From contig OZ034975.1 in the NCBI GenBank assembly GCA_964030785.1, positions 38,038,569 to 38,102,568 on the forward strand: a stretch of 64,000 nt of DNA, given 5' to 3'. This DNA is from Siderastrea siderea (taxonomy: Eukaryota > Cnidaria > Anthozoa > Scleractinia > Rhizangiidae). The notes under the pieces were generated by a model, which saw only the letters and a program-made list of their open reading frames with translations, did not search any database and was not told the DNA's origin. Shown here piece by piece: positions 48,339-59,040 of this stretch; the first letter of the stretch is position 1; every line of letters starts with the position of its first letter. The position numbers and the translations under genes are program-made.

Positions 48339-48566
48339 ATGTCAGAAGAGCAGAGACAGAGGAAAAGAGAAGGAGATAGAGAACAACAACGGGAAAGGAT
48401 GAGAAACGCCACTGAAGAACAGCGTCAAGCAGAACAGAAACAAAAACGAGAAAGACGAAGGAACAGTAAGCTTACAGCAGAGCGAGAAAGGCAACGAGAA
48501 GTAAGACGGAGGGTACTGAAGAACAACCCCGGAGGAAAACTGAGAGACGCTGACAGAGAACTGTAA
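48339..48566 (+). CDS. Arg/Glu/Gln-rich small ORF, uncharacterised
   Basis: ATG to TAA, 75 codons, almost wholly charged (RQRKREGDREQQRERM, NATEEQRQAEQKQ). It is probably helical. Such segments occur at the N-termini of some Helitron and other transposon proteins, but no further domain follows. The IS3EU-like transposon begins about 400 bp downstream. Confidence 0.35.
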   Translation: MSEEQRQRKREGDREQQRERMRNATEEQRQAEQKQKRERRRNSKLTAERERQREVRRRVLKNNPGGKLRDADREL

Positions 48567-48960
48567 ACATGTCGGGTACAGTTTTCTTGATTTTTATCAA
48601 TTTGTGATTGGAAATAATTTTGTACCACCGAATAATTTACGTCTACGTTTTTGTATTTTATTCTACAGATGAACAAGGGGAAAGAAATCGTAATGGAGAG
48701 AGAGAATAGAAAAGAAATTTACGCCAAGGACAGCATGAAGTTAGAAGGTGTTCGGGTAAAATCAATTTCCGTGCTTTAGCAAAGTTTGTTTAACAAAAAA
48801 ATACACTGTTACAAAAGGGACCTTTTCGTCAAAACTTAAACCGCACCTTTTACGGTATGTCATTTAATACTACTCGTAGAAAGTGAAAAAAAAAAGAGAA
48901 AAAAACCAAAACAAAACAAAACGAAAAAAGAGAACACAATTTGAGGAGGTAGTGCAAAGG

Positions 48961-49285
48961 TACGGTGGCCCATATCTGCAAAACACAACAACAAATTCTT
49001 CAACAGAAATTCAAATTCACTAAACACAACAGCAAATTTGTTTAACACAAATTCAAATTCAATAGACACAACAACAAATTCATTAAACACAAATCAAAAT
49101 GCACTAAACACAACAACAAATTTGTTAAACACAAATCGAAATGCACGAAACACAACAACAAATTCATTAAACACAAATCAAAACGCACCAAACACAAAGC
49201 AAAAGTGATATAATTCATAACATTTATTCAACGTCCAAACCCAACATTTGTCAACCGCTGACAACTCGCTTTTACAAAAGCCCAC
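48961..49285. repeat. Left TIR of IS3EU-like element
   Basis: After 20 terminal bases come about six imperfect ~40-bp units containing ACAACAACAAATT and AACACAAAT, then a unique stretch (GTGATATAATTCATAAC to CGCTGACAACTCGCTTTT) shared with the right end. The transposase ATG follows at 49307. Confidence 0.88.
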
Positions 49286-49775
49286 CATTTTATGCCATTT
49301 TAGAAGATGGATGGTTTTCTTAAGGAGGGTCTATTATAGGGGGTCGCACATTCCGCAATCCGCCTTATTTTATCCTTCCTAGACCGCAAACCGCTTTCGT
49401 TTTCTCCTAAAGACCGAAACCGCCTTTATGGTAGAAAGAGAATGGCAATAACGATTTTTAACAGTAGTTTGACATATTTTTACCGTATGTTCGCGTAATA
49501 ATTGTACTTCTGCTCCCAGTTATCACGAGATTTTAAGCGTGCAACATCTTTTTTTCCAATTCCTTTCAATAACCTGCGATCAAATAGTGTCAATAGTTTT
49601 GACATCCAGTGAACAGTTCACCGAACTCAAAGAATGCACGGTGTTTAGAACAAAACATAACAATTCAAATTTAGAGGGTTGGGTGTGCTCTTGCGGTCTT
49701 TCTGAGATGAATTTAGTGACAACACAAGCGTGTGAACTTTAGGTTACCTTTACCGTGGAATGTTTCCAGCACAGC

Positions 49776-50100
49776 TTATAGTACAACGCTAAATTTTGGC
49801 GTGTTCCCATTGGTCGAAATCGATCACGTGACGCGATAGTGTCTCTCCTCACCGAGCGCCTATCAGCGCATAGCTCCCGTTTTTGGCAATTTTTGCTCAA
49901 AATTTAGCATTGTACAATGAAAGCAATAGAGTCGTTCTGTCTCAGGCCCTATGTCTGATAGTTTCCCTCGGAAAATTAATGTTCAAACTTCATATAAGCC
50001 CTCGAACTACGTTCTCGGGCTAATATTTGTTGTGAACATCAAATTTCCTCGGGCAAACTATCACACGATAGAACCTTCGACAGAAGAACTCTATTGTTTA
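49776..50100. mobile_element. Double-hairpin repeat, copy 3
   Basis: Hairpin 1 pairs TACAACGCTAAATTTTG with CAAAATTTAGCATTGTA. Hairpin 2 pairs CAATAGAGTCGTTCTGTC...TGATAGTTTCCCTCGG with CCTCGGGCAAACTATCA...CAGAAGAACTCTATTG. The outer ends of the whole unit are not inverted repeats of each other. Confidence 0.75.
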
Positions 50101-50287
50101 ATTAGTGGTCTTATAATATGCGCCGGGAGAGTTCATAACCTCATGGTGGCCGCGGTCTCGAAGCCTAGCATACAAAGCATTCCACAGAAACGAACCTCCT
50201 ATCCTTACACGACTACTGCAAAGAGCGCTCAGATTTATCCTAGCCGAGAACTCCTTCCAAATTAATGTAAAAACTACCTACGGCTAC

Positions 50288-50846
50288 TGGGCACCAAAAA
50301 GGGCAGTTTCTTTCGCTAACATTTTCATGGCTAAGGTAGAAACAGAGATCAAAGCGCTTTAAAACCGCTCGTCTGGAAACGATTCATTGACGACATCTTC
50401 TCCCTCTGAAACACAACCAGAGAAGATATCACACAGTTCATTTAACAAGCTAACAACCTGCCGTCCATCAGGAATAAAAAGAGGATTCATCAAAGGAGAG
50501 GCTCTAAGACTACTCAGAACCTAACTTTTCTAAAACATTATTTGAAGAGAGCGTCACAAACTTGACAAGAGGATACCCAGAGAACTTTATTCAAACAACC
50601 CTCTCAGAAGTTACTTTTGAAGACAGGAATCAAACCCTCCGACAAAAACAAAAACAAAACAAGAGAATCTTGCCCTTTGTAACGCAATATCACCCAGCAG
50701 TGCCTAACTTAAAACCAGTACTCGTGAACAGCTGGTATTTCATAACACAGCAACCATTGCTTAACAACATTTTCAAGGAACCGCCCCTAATATCGTCCAA
50801 AAGAGGGCGTTCCCTTAAAGAAATACTCGTGTATGCAAAACTCTAG
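50288..50846 (+). pseudogene. Penelope-like retroelement fragment, catalytic DD retained
   Basis: Plus-strand pieces read ANIFMAKVETEIKAL, KPLVWKRFIDDIFSL followed by a stop where Trp is usual, then GFIKGEALRLLRT-like, and from 50562 ENFIQTTLSEVTFEDRNQTL, NKRILPFVTQYHPAVPNLK and KEPPLISSKRGRSLKE. It is related to the relic at 16309-17390 but retains the polymerase Asp pair. Frames are broken at several points. Confidence 0.75.
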
Positions 50847-51770
50847 AAAGGCTAAAACACGCGCGCAGGACTCACCAAGGCCTGTAACTCTTTTGGACAC
50901 TAAAAAGAGGATCACAAATCAAAACTGCAGTTACAACTACTGGCCTGAATTTTAAAGCCATGTTAAAGGTAAAACGCACGCGCGGGAGTCGCTTAGGCCC
51001 GTCACCCTTTTTAACAATATCTGACTTAAAATTCTTTGGCTTTGAAGCCTGGCCTATTATCAAATTATCTCCCTGCAGGGACCTGCAGGAGGAGACAGCA
51101 GAAAAACTCCTGCCTTACTCTACCCCTAAGAGGCACTCTTTTGTCTAGGGAGAAGCTTCAAGGAAAATAAAGCGACCGCACATTTGGTTGGAAGAACCGC
51201 CACCAAACACGCAAAGACCGAAAACCGCGTGATAAATTATAATTTTCCGCAACCGCGCGATAATTTCTTAACCGTAAACCGCCACATTATTACGAATGTA
51301 ACCGCAAACCGACACTCAAAATTGGCTTAAACCGCCAAATCGCCAGAGTATAATAGACCCCCCCTTAAGTGCTTGTATTGCTCGGAAGAGCTCGATACCA
51401 CGTTCGTGTTTTGTCCCAGATGTGGAACAGCTGTCGATGAAGAGGAGGTTCTCATACGTTATTACTTCTAGCGTGGATTTCATTACTCGATCATTTTACA
51501 GTTATTGAAGAAGTACCACGCAATTGAAATGTCTATGCGGACACTTCACTTCGAGAGTATGGATTGAGAAGAAGGGATACAAATACTGACGATAGGGACG
51601 TACACCAGGCTATTCAGCAAGAATTAGATGGGCCCGGTTGTATGGGGGGTTATCGAGCTGGCACTGCCTTCATTTGAATTACGGGATTCAGGCACCAAGA
51701 AGCAAGGTGGAGAGCATATTACGTCAGGTAGATCCCGAAGGAACAGCTCTTCGAAGGGCTCATAGACTAA

Positions 51771-52183
51771 GGGGCTGTTTACATGGAGGGAGGAAGATCC
51801 TAGCGATAGGAAGATCCTAGAAGGCGGATCATCCTAGCGCCATATGTTTTCTGTATTCAGTTCACATGCAAAATGTTGTACTTGGCCCTAGCCCTAGGAT
51901 CTTTCTAGCACTAGGATCTTCCTAGCTGAGAGATAGGAAGATCCTAGCGCTAGGAAGATCCTAGCACCATGTAAACTGCCTTCGCTAGGAAGATCCTAGT
52001 ACTAGGGACAGACAAACAAATATGGCGGCAGCCGGGCGTTCAGCTGTTAAAGACCGACAGTTTTATTTGATTTCCAGCAACCACGCCGACCGAAATTTTT
52101 GCATGTAAACCAAACGAAAATTTGTTTCGCCTTCTAGGATTTTCCTAGTGCTAGGATCATCCTCCCTCCATGTAAACAGCTCC
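51771..52183. mobile_element. 413-bp Harbinger-like MITE inside the transposase
   Basis: GGGGCTGTTTACATGGAGG at the left mirrors CCTCCATGTAAACAGCTCC at the right. TAA flanks both sides (51768-51770, 52184-52186), the TWA duplication of PIF/Harbinger. The body is full of GATCCTAGCGCTAGGATC-like palindromes. The transposase frame is continuous (RRRTYTNPGPN) if one TAA copy is counted. Confidence 0.85.
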
Positions 52184-53099
52184 TAAGGAGGAGGACGTAC
52201 ACTAACCCCGGGCCGAATTTTGCGTGGCATGGTTGCGTAAACGGTTTCAGTCGTCGAGTCATGTGGTTAAAGATTTGCCCCTCAAACAACGACCCATCTC
52301 ACGTAGCTTCGTTGTTTTACGATTGCGTTATTTCGAACAAAGGTTGTCCAAGAGTTCTTCGAACAGACTGTGGTACTGAAAACGGGACCATGGCAGCCAT
52401 GCAGTGTTACTTTCGTGGATCTGGAAACGACGATCAAGCGGGATTAAATGCACATAGATACGGCTCGTCTCCAGCAAACCAGCGCATCGAGAGATGGTGG
52501 TCATTTTATCGTCACGATAGATCAACTTGATAGATAAATTTTTTTAAAGATTTAGTGGACAGAAGCGTTGTCAACACTGCAAGTGAATTAAGTATGCAAT
52601 GTCTATGGTTCTGTTTCAAAGACATCTTGCAGGCAGATCTAGACCACGTACAGGATCACTGGAATACCCACTACATTCGTAAATCACGACACGATACCAT
52701 CCCTGGGAGACCTGATGAGCTTTTCTACCTTCCAGAGAACAGTGGATTTGAAGATTTCAAATGTCTGGTTACCGATCTGCAACTGGATAATATGGCTGTG
52801 TACTGTGCTGTTGCCGATGATGAAAACATCTTTACAGAGTATTTTAATTATGTGCTAGAAAGTTTGAATCTGCACCCCCCTGCAAACTGGAGGGAGGCTT
52901 TAGCCCTTTTTCAACATCTGATGCAGATAGCAGAATAACTCATACATGTACCACTGCACATGACATTTGTCTATCGTTAACTGTAATGCACTTATCAATG
53001 TTTTGCCCAACCCAGGAGAGGGCAGGTTTACCTGGGGGCATTTTTTAGTGCTTGCATGTCAATAACCCCACTCCCCTACAATGCAGCACCATTTTGCCA

Positions 53100-53418
53100 A
53101 ATACCCCCCCCCCCCCCCCCCGGGAAAGCACGCCTTAAATACAGTTCAGTACGGATATATTTACTTCAGGAACTGACCACAAAAAATATTTAAAATGGCC
53201 ATTTCATGAAGGTCCAGTTCATGATTGTTCAAATGATTGTGGTCGATTGCTAAAAATTCACCAGTTCATGACTGATTTATGTTCGGCCACAAGGTAACTT
53301 GTCAGCTTCAATAACATGCTACTAGGACCATGCTGAACTGTGATCAGACAGGCATTATCATTGTAATTTTTTTTTTTGCACAATTGAAAATTTTTACATT
53401 GATAATTGTGCAATAGAA

Positions 53419-53460
<42 letters not shown>
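53100..53460. repeat. Poly-C run and (ATT)n microsatellite
   Basis: C-run at about 53104-53121; ATT repeats at 53418-53458, preceded by a small hairpin (TTGCACAATT / AATTGTGCAA). Lies between the two convergent transposon genes; no coding. Confidence 0.75.
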
Positions 53461-53461
<1 letters not shown>

Positions 53462-54081
53462 GAGCTGAAATCCTTGTGTCATTTCATGATCCTGTCGTTG
53501 TGTAGTGTTGTTGTTGTTCCTATTGGCCTTGTTTTATACACCTTTTTGGGATCTGAGCGAACCAAAACAGCATAAATTGAGGCCCTATTTTAGACCAGCG
53601 TTGTCATAATTGATACCTTCTGCTCAAAACCTCACACTTTAAGAGGGAAGTATATGTACAAAGCGTTTACCATGGGGTACATATAAAATGAAATAGGGCA
53701 GTGAATAGTTTCAACAAAATCATCTTTATTCACTGGTGTGGTCAGTTTCGTTTCACTTCAACATGAAGTTTCCTCCAATAGGAATAAAATATCAATATTC
53801 CAAAGGGAAAAACAGTATAGCTTCAAATTAAACTACTTTTCCATGTGCAGCATCAAAAATGCAGTTTCAAGTCGCAAAAATTTCAAAATTCACTAATAAA
53901 AATCTCACCGCAGTAAATAGTAGCTACATGTAAATAAATTTCAACTAAGTAACAATCTTGTAACGAATTTTCACAAAAAAGGATTGAAGCTCTTCCGTAC
54001 TCAAAAATCCAGGAAGACAACAAACCCCTTGAACTGAACAAACCAGTTTCGATGTATGTTCTAAGCATGAACCACCTGCAA

Positions 54082-56690
54082 CTATACATATCCATAACCC
54101 TTTGTATTGAGAAATGCAAATGTAAGATCTTTTTTAAAATCATCGTAACTTGCATGGGGTACTGGTAGTAGTAATTTACAGGCACATGCATTTGCCATTG
54201 GAAACGTAGACATTACATTATCCTTCCCTTCAGGCTCATGGAGGAAGCTAAGCTGTAATGCCAGGCCACATGGAGGAACCTTCCTTAAGCCAGTGACAAA
54301 GAAAAGAACATCACATAAAGTGATTTCAACTGACTGATCTTCAACATCTTGGAGATAGTCTCTCCAGTGAGATAGAACTAGACTCTCACGTTGACGGTTA
54401 TTTGACCCTTCATCACTGTAGTTAATAGTAAAGAGACAATCAAATTAATCCGTAGACTAAGCTGACATTGGAATAGCAGAACACTTCTTTAAATGTTTCA
54501 TAATGTTCTGTCATAGCCCCTAAGACACCTAATGTAGAAAGACCTGCTTTGAAACGTTCAAAGCAGGCATGTCCCCTACCTAACACAAACCAATGGGCAG
54601 TGTTTTGAACAACACTTAAAACATCATCCTGTTTTCTTAATATCTGAAGGGTGCCTGTCAGTTCTAAAACCTTTTTCTAGATTATCTTCTGAAATCAGGT
54701 TTTGAGCTTCTTTAACTGTTTTGGCATCTTTTAAACGTTGTAGAGAATTTCTTAGCTCTACATCGTACACATCCTCCAGGTTTACAGTCGTTTGCATGAC
54801 TCCTTTTGTCAGTGCATCATATAAGGATAACCCGAAGCACTTTGGCCCGGGTACACCATGCAGTACTGACATGGCAATACGCTCACCAGCATAAAAATAA
54901 AAATCATCTCCTAGATAGTTAGAGTTGCATGACAAATAATTGTTTTTTCTGTGCCACAGAATAACTGTGAATTCATCATCCACTCCATCACAAGAGTAAA
55001 AAATTCCCTTTTTGGCCCCCCTAAATCTACTGCTCCCTCAGGAGTTCCCGAATCATCAGTAAATTTAACTGAGACCTTGTTCTCAGGGGAAAATGACTTT
55101 CTTCTGAAACCACTTAAAGCCCCTTCCCAAAGATGACTACGACTGATATTAAATTTAGAAATCTTATCCTCATTAATCGCACAGGCCAATTGTGTGAGTA
55201 TATCTTGTAATGATGAGCCACTGTTTGTTTCCAGCATTCCTGGAAAATCTTCATGGTTAGCCTCTTCCTCTGATTCACTACTATTGTGTTGTTCTTCACA
55301 AAGCAAGGAGGCATACAGCAGGTCAGAACTGGGACCACTATCAGATGTAGCTGTGCAGTCTGGGTCTCCAACATTAATTAACATGTCTGATGAGTTTTGG
55401 CTGGTTAGTTTTTGGAGTTCCCTGTAAAACAAAGATGTAAGCATTCCTGTGATGGATATTGTGCAACCGAATCAAATCCAAGCTATGACTAAAACTACGA
55501 CTAAAATTGGATTGGAAGGACATTCCACAACACTAAAATTATATTTCATGATTATACCTGTGTTGAGGGTCAAGTTGGGGAGGAGGTTCACACTCACCTG
55601 TTCTAACTTTTTTCTTTAAACAAGGCATCTTTTATTCTGAAGGAATCCAGAATTGAAAAGATGTTCTACAAATATGGTTTAATGATTATATGATTAGGTT
55701 CAAGCAGATGTTCTTCTTGAGGTTCACACTCCTCTTTTCCAGTTCTCCTTCTGTTGAAAAATAGCAAACATTAAATCAACATAAGATAATTTTTAAAAAA
55801 AGTACCTTTTGCTCTGAAAGAGGGATGTCAAGGATATGCACTGTAAAATATCACTGCATGGATGAAAATATGGCTCCATATAATTGATTTATTTACAGTC
55901 CTACCAGTACAGTATGTAGCGCCATTCTGCCTCAGCCAGTCTTGTTAAAGATTAAAAGCACGCAAAGTTTGTTCTATTTTCTATATCACTTCAGTGATCT
56001 TTACAACATATCTTACCTTGTATCACGACTATCAGACTCCTCATCAGCCTCATTATCGATTTCCAACTGTTCCGGTTCCTCTGGGCACAAGTACAAGGTT
56101 ATTCTGTTGCACTGTTTTACTAAAACTTCTTTGTAGCTTCGCAAAGTAAACGCTTCCTCTGGTTGACCTGGGAGAGTCATAGCCGATTGGCCATCGGGGT
56201 AAACTAGTTTCCAGCTTGTTGTCGTGTCAAATGACTTGTCACTTGACATGAGCCTGTCGCTTCACCAAGGCCTCCGCGAACACTAATTCTATTTACTCTG
56301 AATCCTTTTTTACTTTTAAGGGCAATGTTTTTCCACGAACTGGTGTAACCACATCTGGACTAACGCACCGCATGATACCTATGTTTATTAGTGCGAACGG
56401 ATCCACATTTTTGGACTTAGCTGCCTTTTTCTTTGAGCCACTTCGGAAATGAGTAGACCTCTCTTCGGTTTTCTTTGCTGCATAGTTTTTAAAGGACAGA
56501 CATTTTGTTGCTGCATTCTTATTTGTTTCATTCGTATTAATGATGTTGCTCCCTCTCTTTTGTCCGCAAAAAGGACAAAAATTACTGAAGGATCCAAACC
56601 AGCTCCACAGCTGCAACAAAACAATGCAAAATGGCGCTTCGGCGGAACACTGGCGGGCTTTAGCAAAAGCGAGTTGTCAGCGGTTGACAA
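54082..56690 (-). pseudogene. Transposon-borne HECT-type E3 ligase-like gene, decayed
   Basis: From 5' to 3': a zinc ribbon (CCSCGAGLDP, then in shifted frame FCPFCG), GIMRCVSPDVVTPVRGKTLPLKV, a TAA, an exon at 56249-56013 (WKLVYPDGQSAMTLPG, YKEVLVKQCNRITLYLCP) with a GTAAGA donor, an acidic exon at about 55430-54955, then the HECT region: VSVKFTDDSGTPEGAVDLGGPKREF, YFYAGERIAMSVLHGVPGP, SEDNLEKGFR, a further break, then WRDYLQDVE and PMANACACKLLLP with the Cys at the position of the HECT catalytic Cys; stop at 54084-54082. It resembles G2E3-like HECT proteins. Frameshifts near 56580, 54955 and 54450 and an in-frame stop near 56292 make it non-functional. The 5' end reads into the right TIR, and no ATG was found there. 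Confidence 0.78.
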
Positions 56691-57045
56691 ATGTTGGGTT
56701 TGGACGTTGAATAAATGTCATGAATTATATCACTTCCGCTTTGTGTTCAGTGTTTAACGAATTTGTTGTTGTGTTTCGTGCATTTTGATTTGTGTTTAAC
56801 AAATTTGTTGTTCTGTTTAGTGCATTTTGGTTTGTGTTTAACGAATTTGTTGTTGTGTCTATTGAATTTGAATTTGTGTTAAACCAATTTGTTGTTGTGT
56901 TTAGTGAAATTGAACTTGTGTTTAAGAATTTGTTGTTGTGTTTAGTGAATTTGAATTTGCGTTTAAGAATTTGTTGTAGTGTTTAGTGAATTTGAATTTG
57001 TGTTGAAGAATTTGTTGTTGTGTTTTGCAGATATGGGCCACCGTA
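56665..57045. repeat. Right TIR of IS3EU-like element
   Basis: Inverse of the left TIR with about eight ~40-bp units instead of six, explaining the length difference. The unique inner part (GCGAGTTGTCAGCGGTTGAC) overlaps the start of the HECT-like gene. Confidence 0.88.
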
Positions 57046-57840
57046 CAAAGGTGATGGTTTCATATTTACAAGGTTTCACAATATCGCCGCGCGCGTCAGG
57101 CCGAGAACGAGAACACAATACCTTTTCAACGTTAGAAATGAAAAGATAGGCTAAAGAAACTCGACTGCCGGTCCCCAATGCCTATTAAGTGGAATATGAA
57201 TGTCTTTATAGAGAGGAGAAATATGGATTGCTTTGGCCCGATGCTTTAATTGAACCAGCGCGAAGATCTGATTGCTGAGTTTCCCGGGTGAGTTTCTCGG
57301 AATTTTTCAACCATTTCACAGAATATTACGGTATGGGAAATTCGCTTTTATTTAGAAGGATCCCACTATCTCAACTCGCTTATTTCCAATTCCCCGTTAT
57401 CTCGAACAAAGAGAAATTTGTCTTGGCTTTGGTCATAAATTTTATAATATTTCCAGTTATTTACTTTTGCGACGATAACCCGCTTTTCTCAACTTTGAAG
57501 AATACCCGTGTGTTTTGTTTTCACGGAGCAAAGTGTAGCCAGGCAAAGGAGAAAACAGCTTATGAAAGCATGCAATGAAGTAAAAGGCGAAAACAAGTAC
57601 CAACGCGAATCGTCAAGATGTTAACTCATTGACTAACAAAAGAATAACAAAACAGGACATAATTGATATATGCCTCGTTCTTTTAAACTCTAAATCCAGT
57701 CATTGTTTACAATATCCTCGGCAAAACCCCTACCAAAATCCATGCAAGTAACGAATCGATGAAAAAGCACATCCTCATTTATGAATCTACTGAAGTAGGT
57801 CTTAAATATTTTTTAACCCTTATTCTGATTTCTGAATTGG

Positions 57841-58106
57841 TTGCTTGAATTTCAATAATTTTATAGGGCTTCACTTAAGCTCAATACTTAAGCTTATGTG
57901 TGAATTAATTTTGTTTATCACTTATGCATTGCTTGCTTGAATTTCAATAATTTTATTGGGCTTCACTTAAGCTCAAGACTTAAGCTTATGTGTCAATTAA
58001 TTTTGTTTATCACTTATGAATTGTTTGCTTGAATTTCAATAATTTTATTGGGCTTCACTTAAGCTCAAGACTTAAGCTTATGTGTGAATTAATTTTGGTT
58101 ATCACT
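57841..58106. repeat. 92-bp tandem repeat, nearly three copies
   Basis: Units start at 57841, 57933 and 58025 with TTGCTTGAATTTCAATAAT and differ at a few positions. The third copy is cut by the element starting at 58115. Confidence 0.88.
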
Positions 58107-58114
58107 CAATATTA

Positions 58115-59040
58115 TGCATGGTTCAATTCTACCTGTTATCATCCCCCCCCGGGCCTACCCCCGGGGATTTGCAATTTTTTTCTCACTTGGCAGTCTATTC
58201 CCCACCCCCGGGCACACAGAAAGAGACGACTCCCCACCCCCAGGACTCCTCATCCGTTTTGTGTACAAAGCCTAAATGGCGATATTGATTTCCGTACAAC
58301 AGCAAGACCAGACGTTTTGACAAGAACTTAAACGCTTTTCTAGAGTTTATTGAACGAAGGACACTACATGCATAATATAATAAAAACATGGACAGAAAAC
58401 TGAAGAAAAAACTCTACCCACAATGGCGTACGGCTGGCAAGTAAAGAAATTTTCTTCGCCACATGTTTTATTCTAAATATAGCGCATACGCACAAGAGGC
58501 CCATGAACAAATTGATGGCAGCATTTAAAGGAGTTTTTCTTAGCTTGTTTCATAAGAACACTGGACTGAGATCTCTGTTTAACATAAAGCTGTGCATCCG
58601 TTTTTATATAGAGTCTATTTAAGTCGTCTTATTATAAATATAAACACACTGAAGAAATATTTCTTTGTTTGTGACGACCACCATTCATTCGAGTACGCAT
58701 CAAACGAACATTCGTTCAACAATTTATGATAAACGTACCGTCAAACACAGATTTTAATTCTGAGAGATTATTCTTCTCTAAACAGTCTGCTACAAATATT
58801 AGAGATTTTCACTGGAAATAGGCAATCTTCTCCACGCCGTCCGGGGCCATCATATCAACTGAGAAGTGACGTAATTTACAAGAACAACAAGAAGTTATTT
58901 TCGATTTGTCCCGCTCCCCTACCCCCGGGACAAGACCACTTCAAACAATTCCCCACCCCCGGGCTCGAAGGGCTGTACTTGGACTTTTTCCCAAGGTTGA
59001 CCGGGGGGGGGGGAGGTAACAGGTAAAATTGAACCATGCA
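58115..59040. mobile_element. 926-bp TIR element with C/G-rich ends, TTA TSD
   Basis: TGCATGGTTCAATTCTACCTG at the left mirrors CAGGTAAAATTGAACCATGCA at the right, with TTA at 58112-58114 and 59041-59043. CCCCACCCCCGGG-like blocks lie inside each end. A TWA duplication suggests a PIF/Harbinger derivative. No transposase. Confidence 0.8.

Larger units (their letters stand above)
49324..51364. mobile_element. 2041-bp TTAA-flanked element (Kolobok/piggyBac type)
   Basis: Left end GGAGGGTCTATTATA and inverse of the right end GGGGGGGTCTATTATA are flanked by TTAA at 49320-49323 and 51365-51368. It carries repeated ACCGCAAACCGC-like motifs near both ends but no transposase; its interior is occupied by the double-hairpin repeat and a Penelope fragment. 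GG termini favour Kolobok over piggyBac (CC), from memory. Confidence 0.8.
49307..52938 (+). pseudogene. IS3EU-like DDE transposase, interrupted and mutated
   Basis: ATG at 49307 is followed after four codons by the TTAA element. Coding resumes at 51365 with a zinc ribbon (CLYCSEEL, FCPRCG) and EEEVLIRYYF, then a stop and HAIEMSMRTL. QAIQQELDGPGC, VPRSKVESILRQVDPEG-like and RAHRLR follow in shifted frames, then the Harbinger-like MITE. From 52187: YTNPGPNFAWH, GCVNGFSRRVMW, CPSNNDPSHVASLFYD, TDCGTENG (second Asp) and NQRIERWW (catalytic Glu). The roughly 15-residue block with the first Asp, expected between FAWH and GCVNG, is missing. Two adjacent stops (TGA TAG at 52528-52533) replace what is usually WW. 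The tail is open to TAA 52938. Confidence 0.8.
48961..57045. mobile_element. 8085-bp IS3EU-like DNA transposon (transposase + HECT gene)
   Basis: Left end TACGGTGGCCCATATCTGC and right end GCAGATATGGGCCACCGTA are perfect inverses. CAAAGG flanks both (48955-48960 and 57046-57051), a 6-bp target duplication. TIRs extend to about 49285 and 56665. Cargo is a plus-strand integrase-like transposase and a convergent minus-strand HECT-like gene. TAYGG ends and 6-bp TSD agree with my recollection of the IS3EU superfamily. Inside it are a TTAA-flanked element (49324-51364) and a Harbinger-like MITE (51771-52183). Both genes are broken, so the copy cannot move by itself. Confidence 0.88.
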
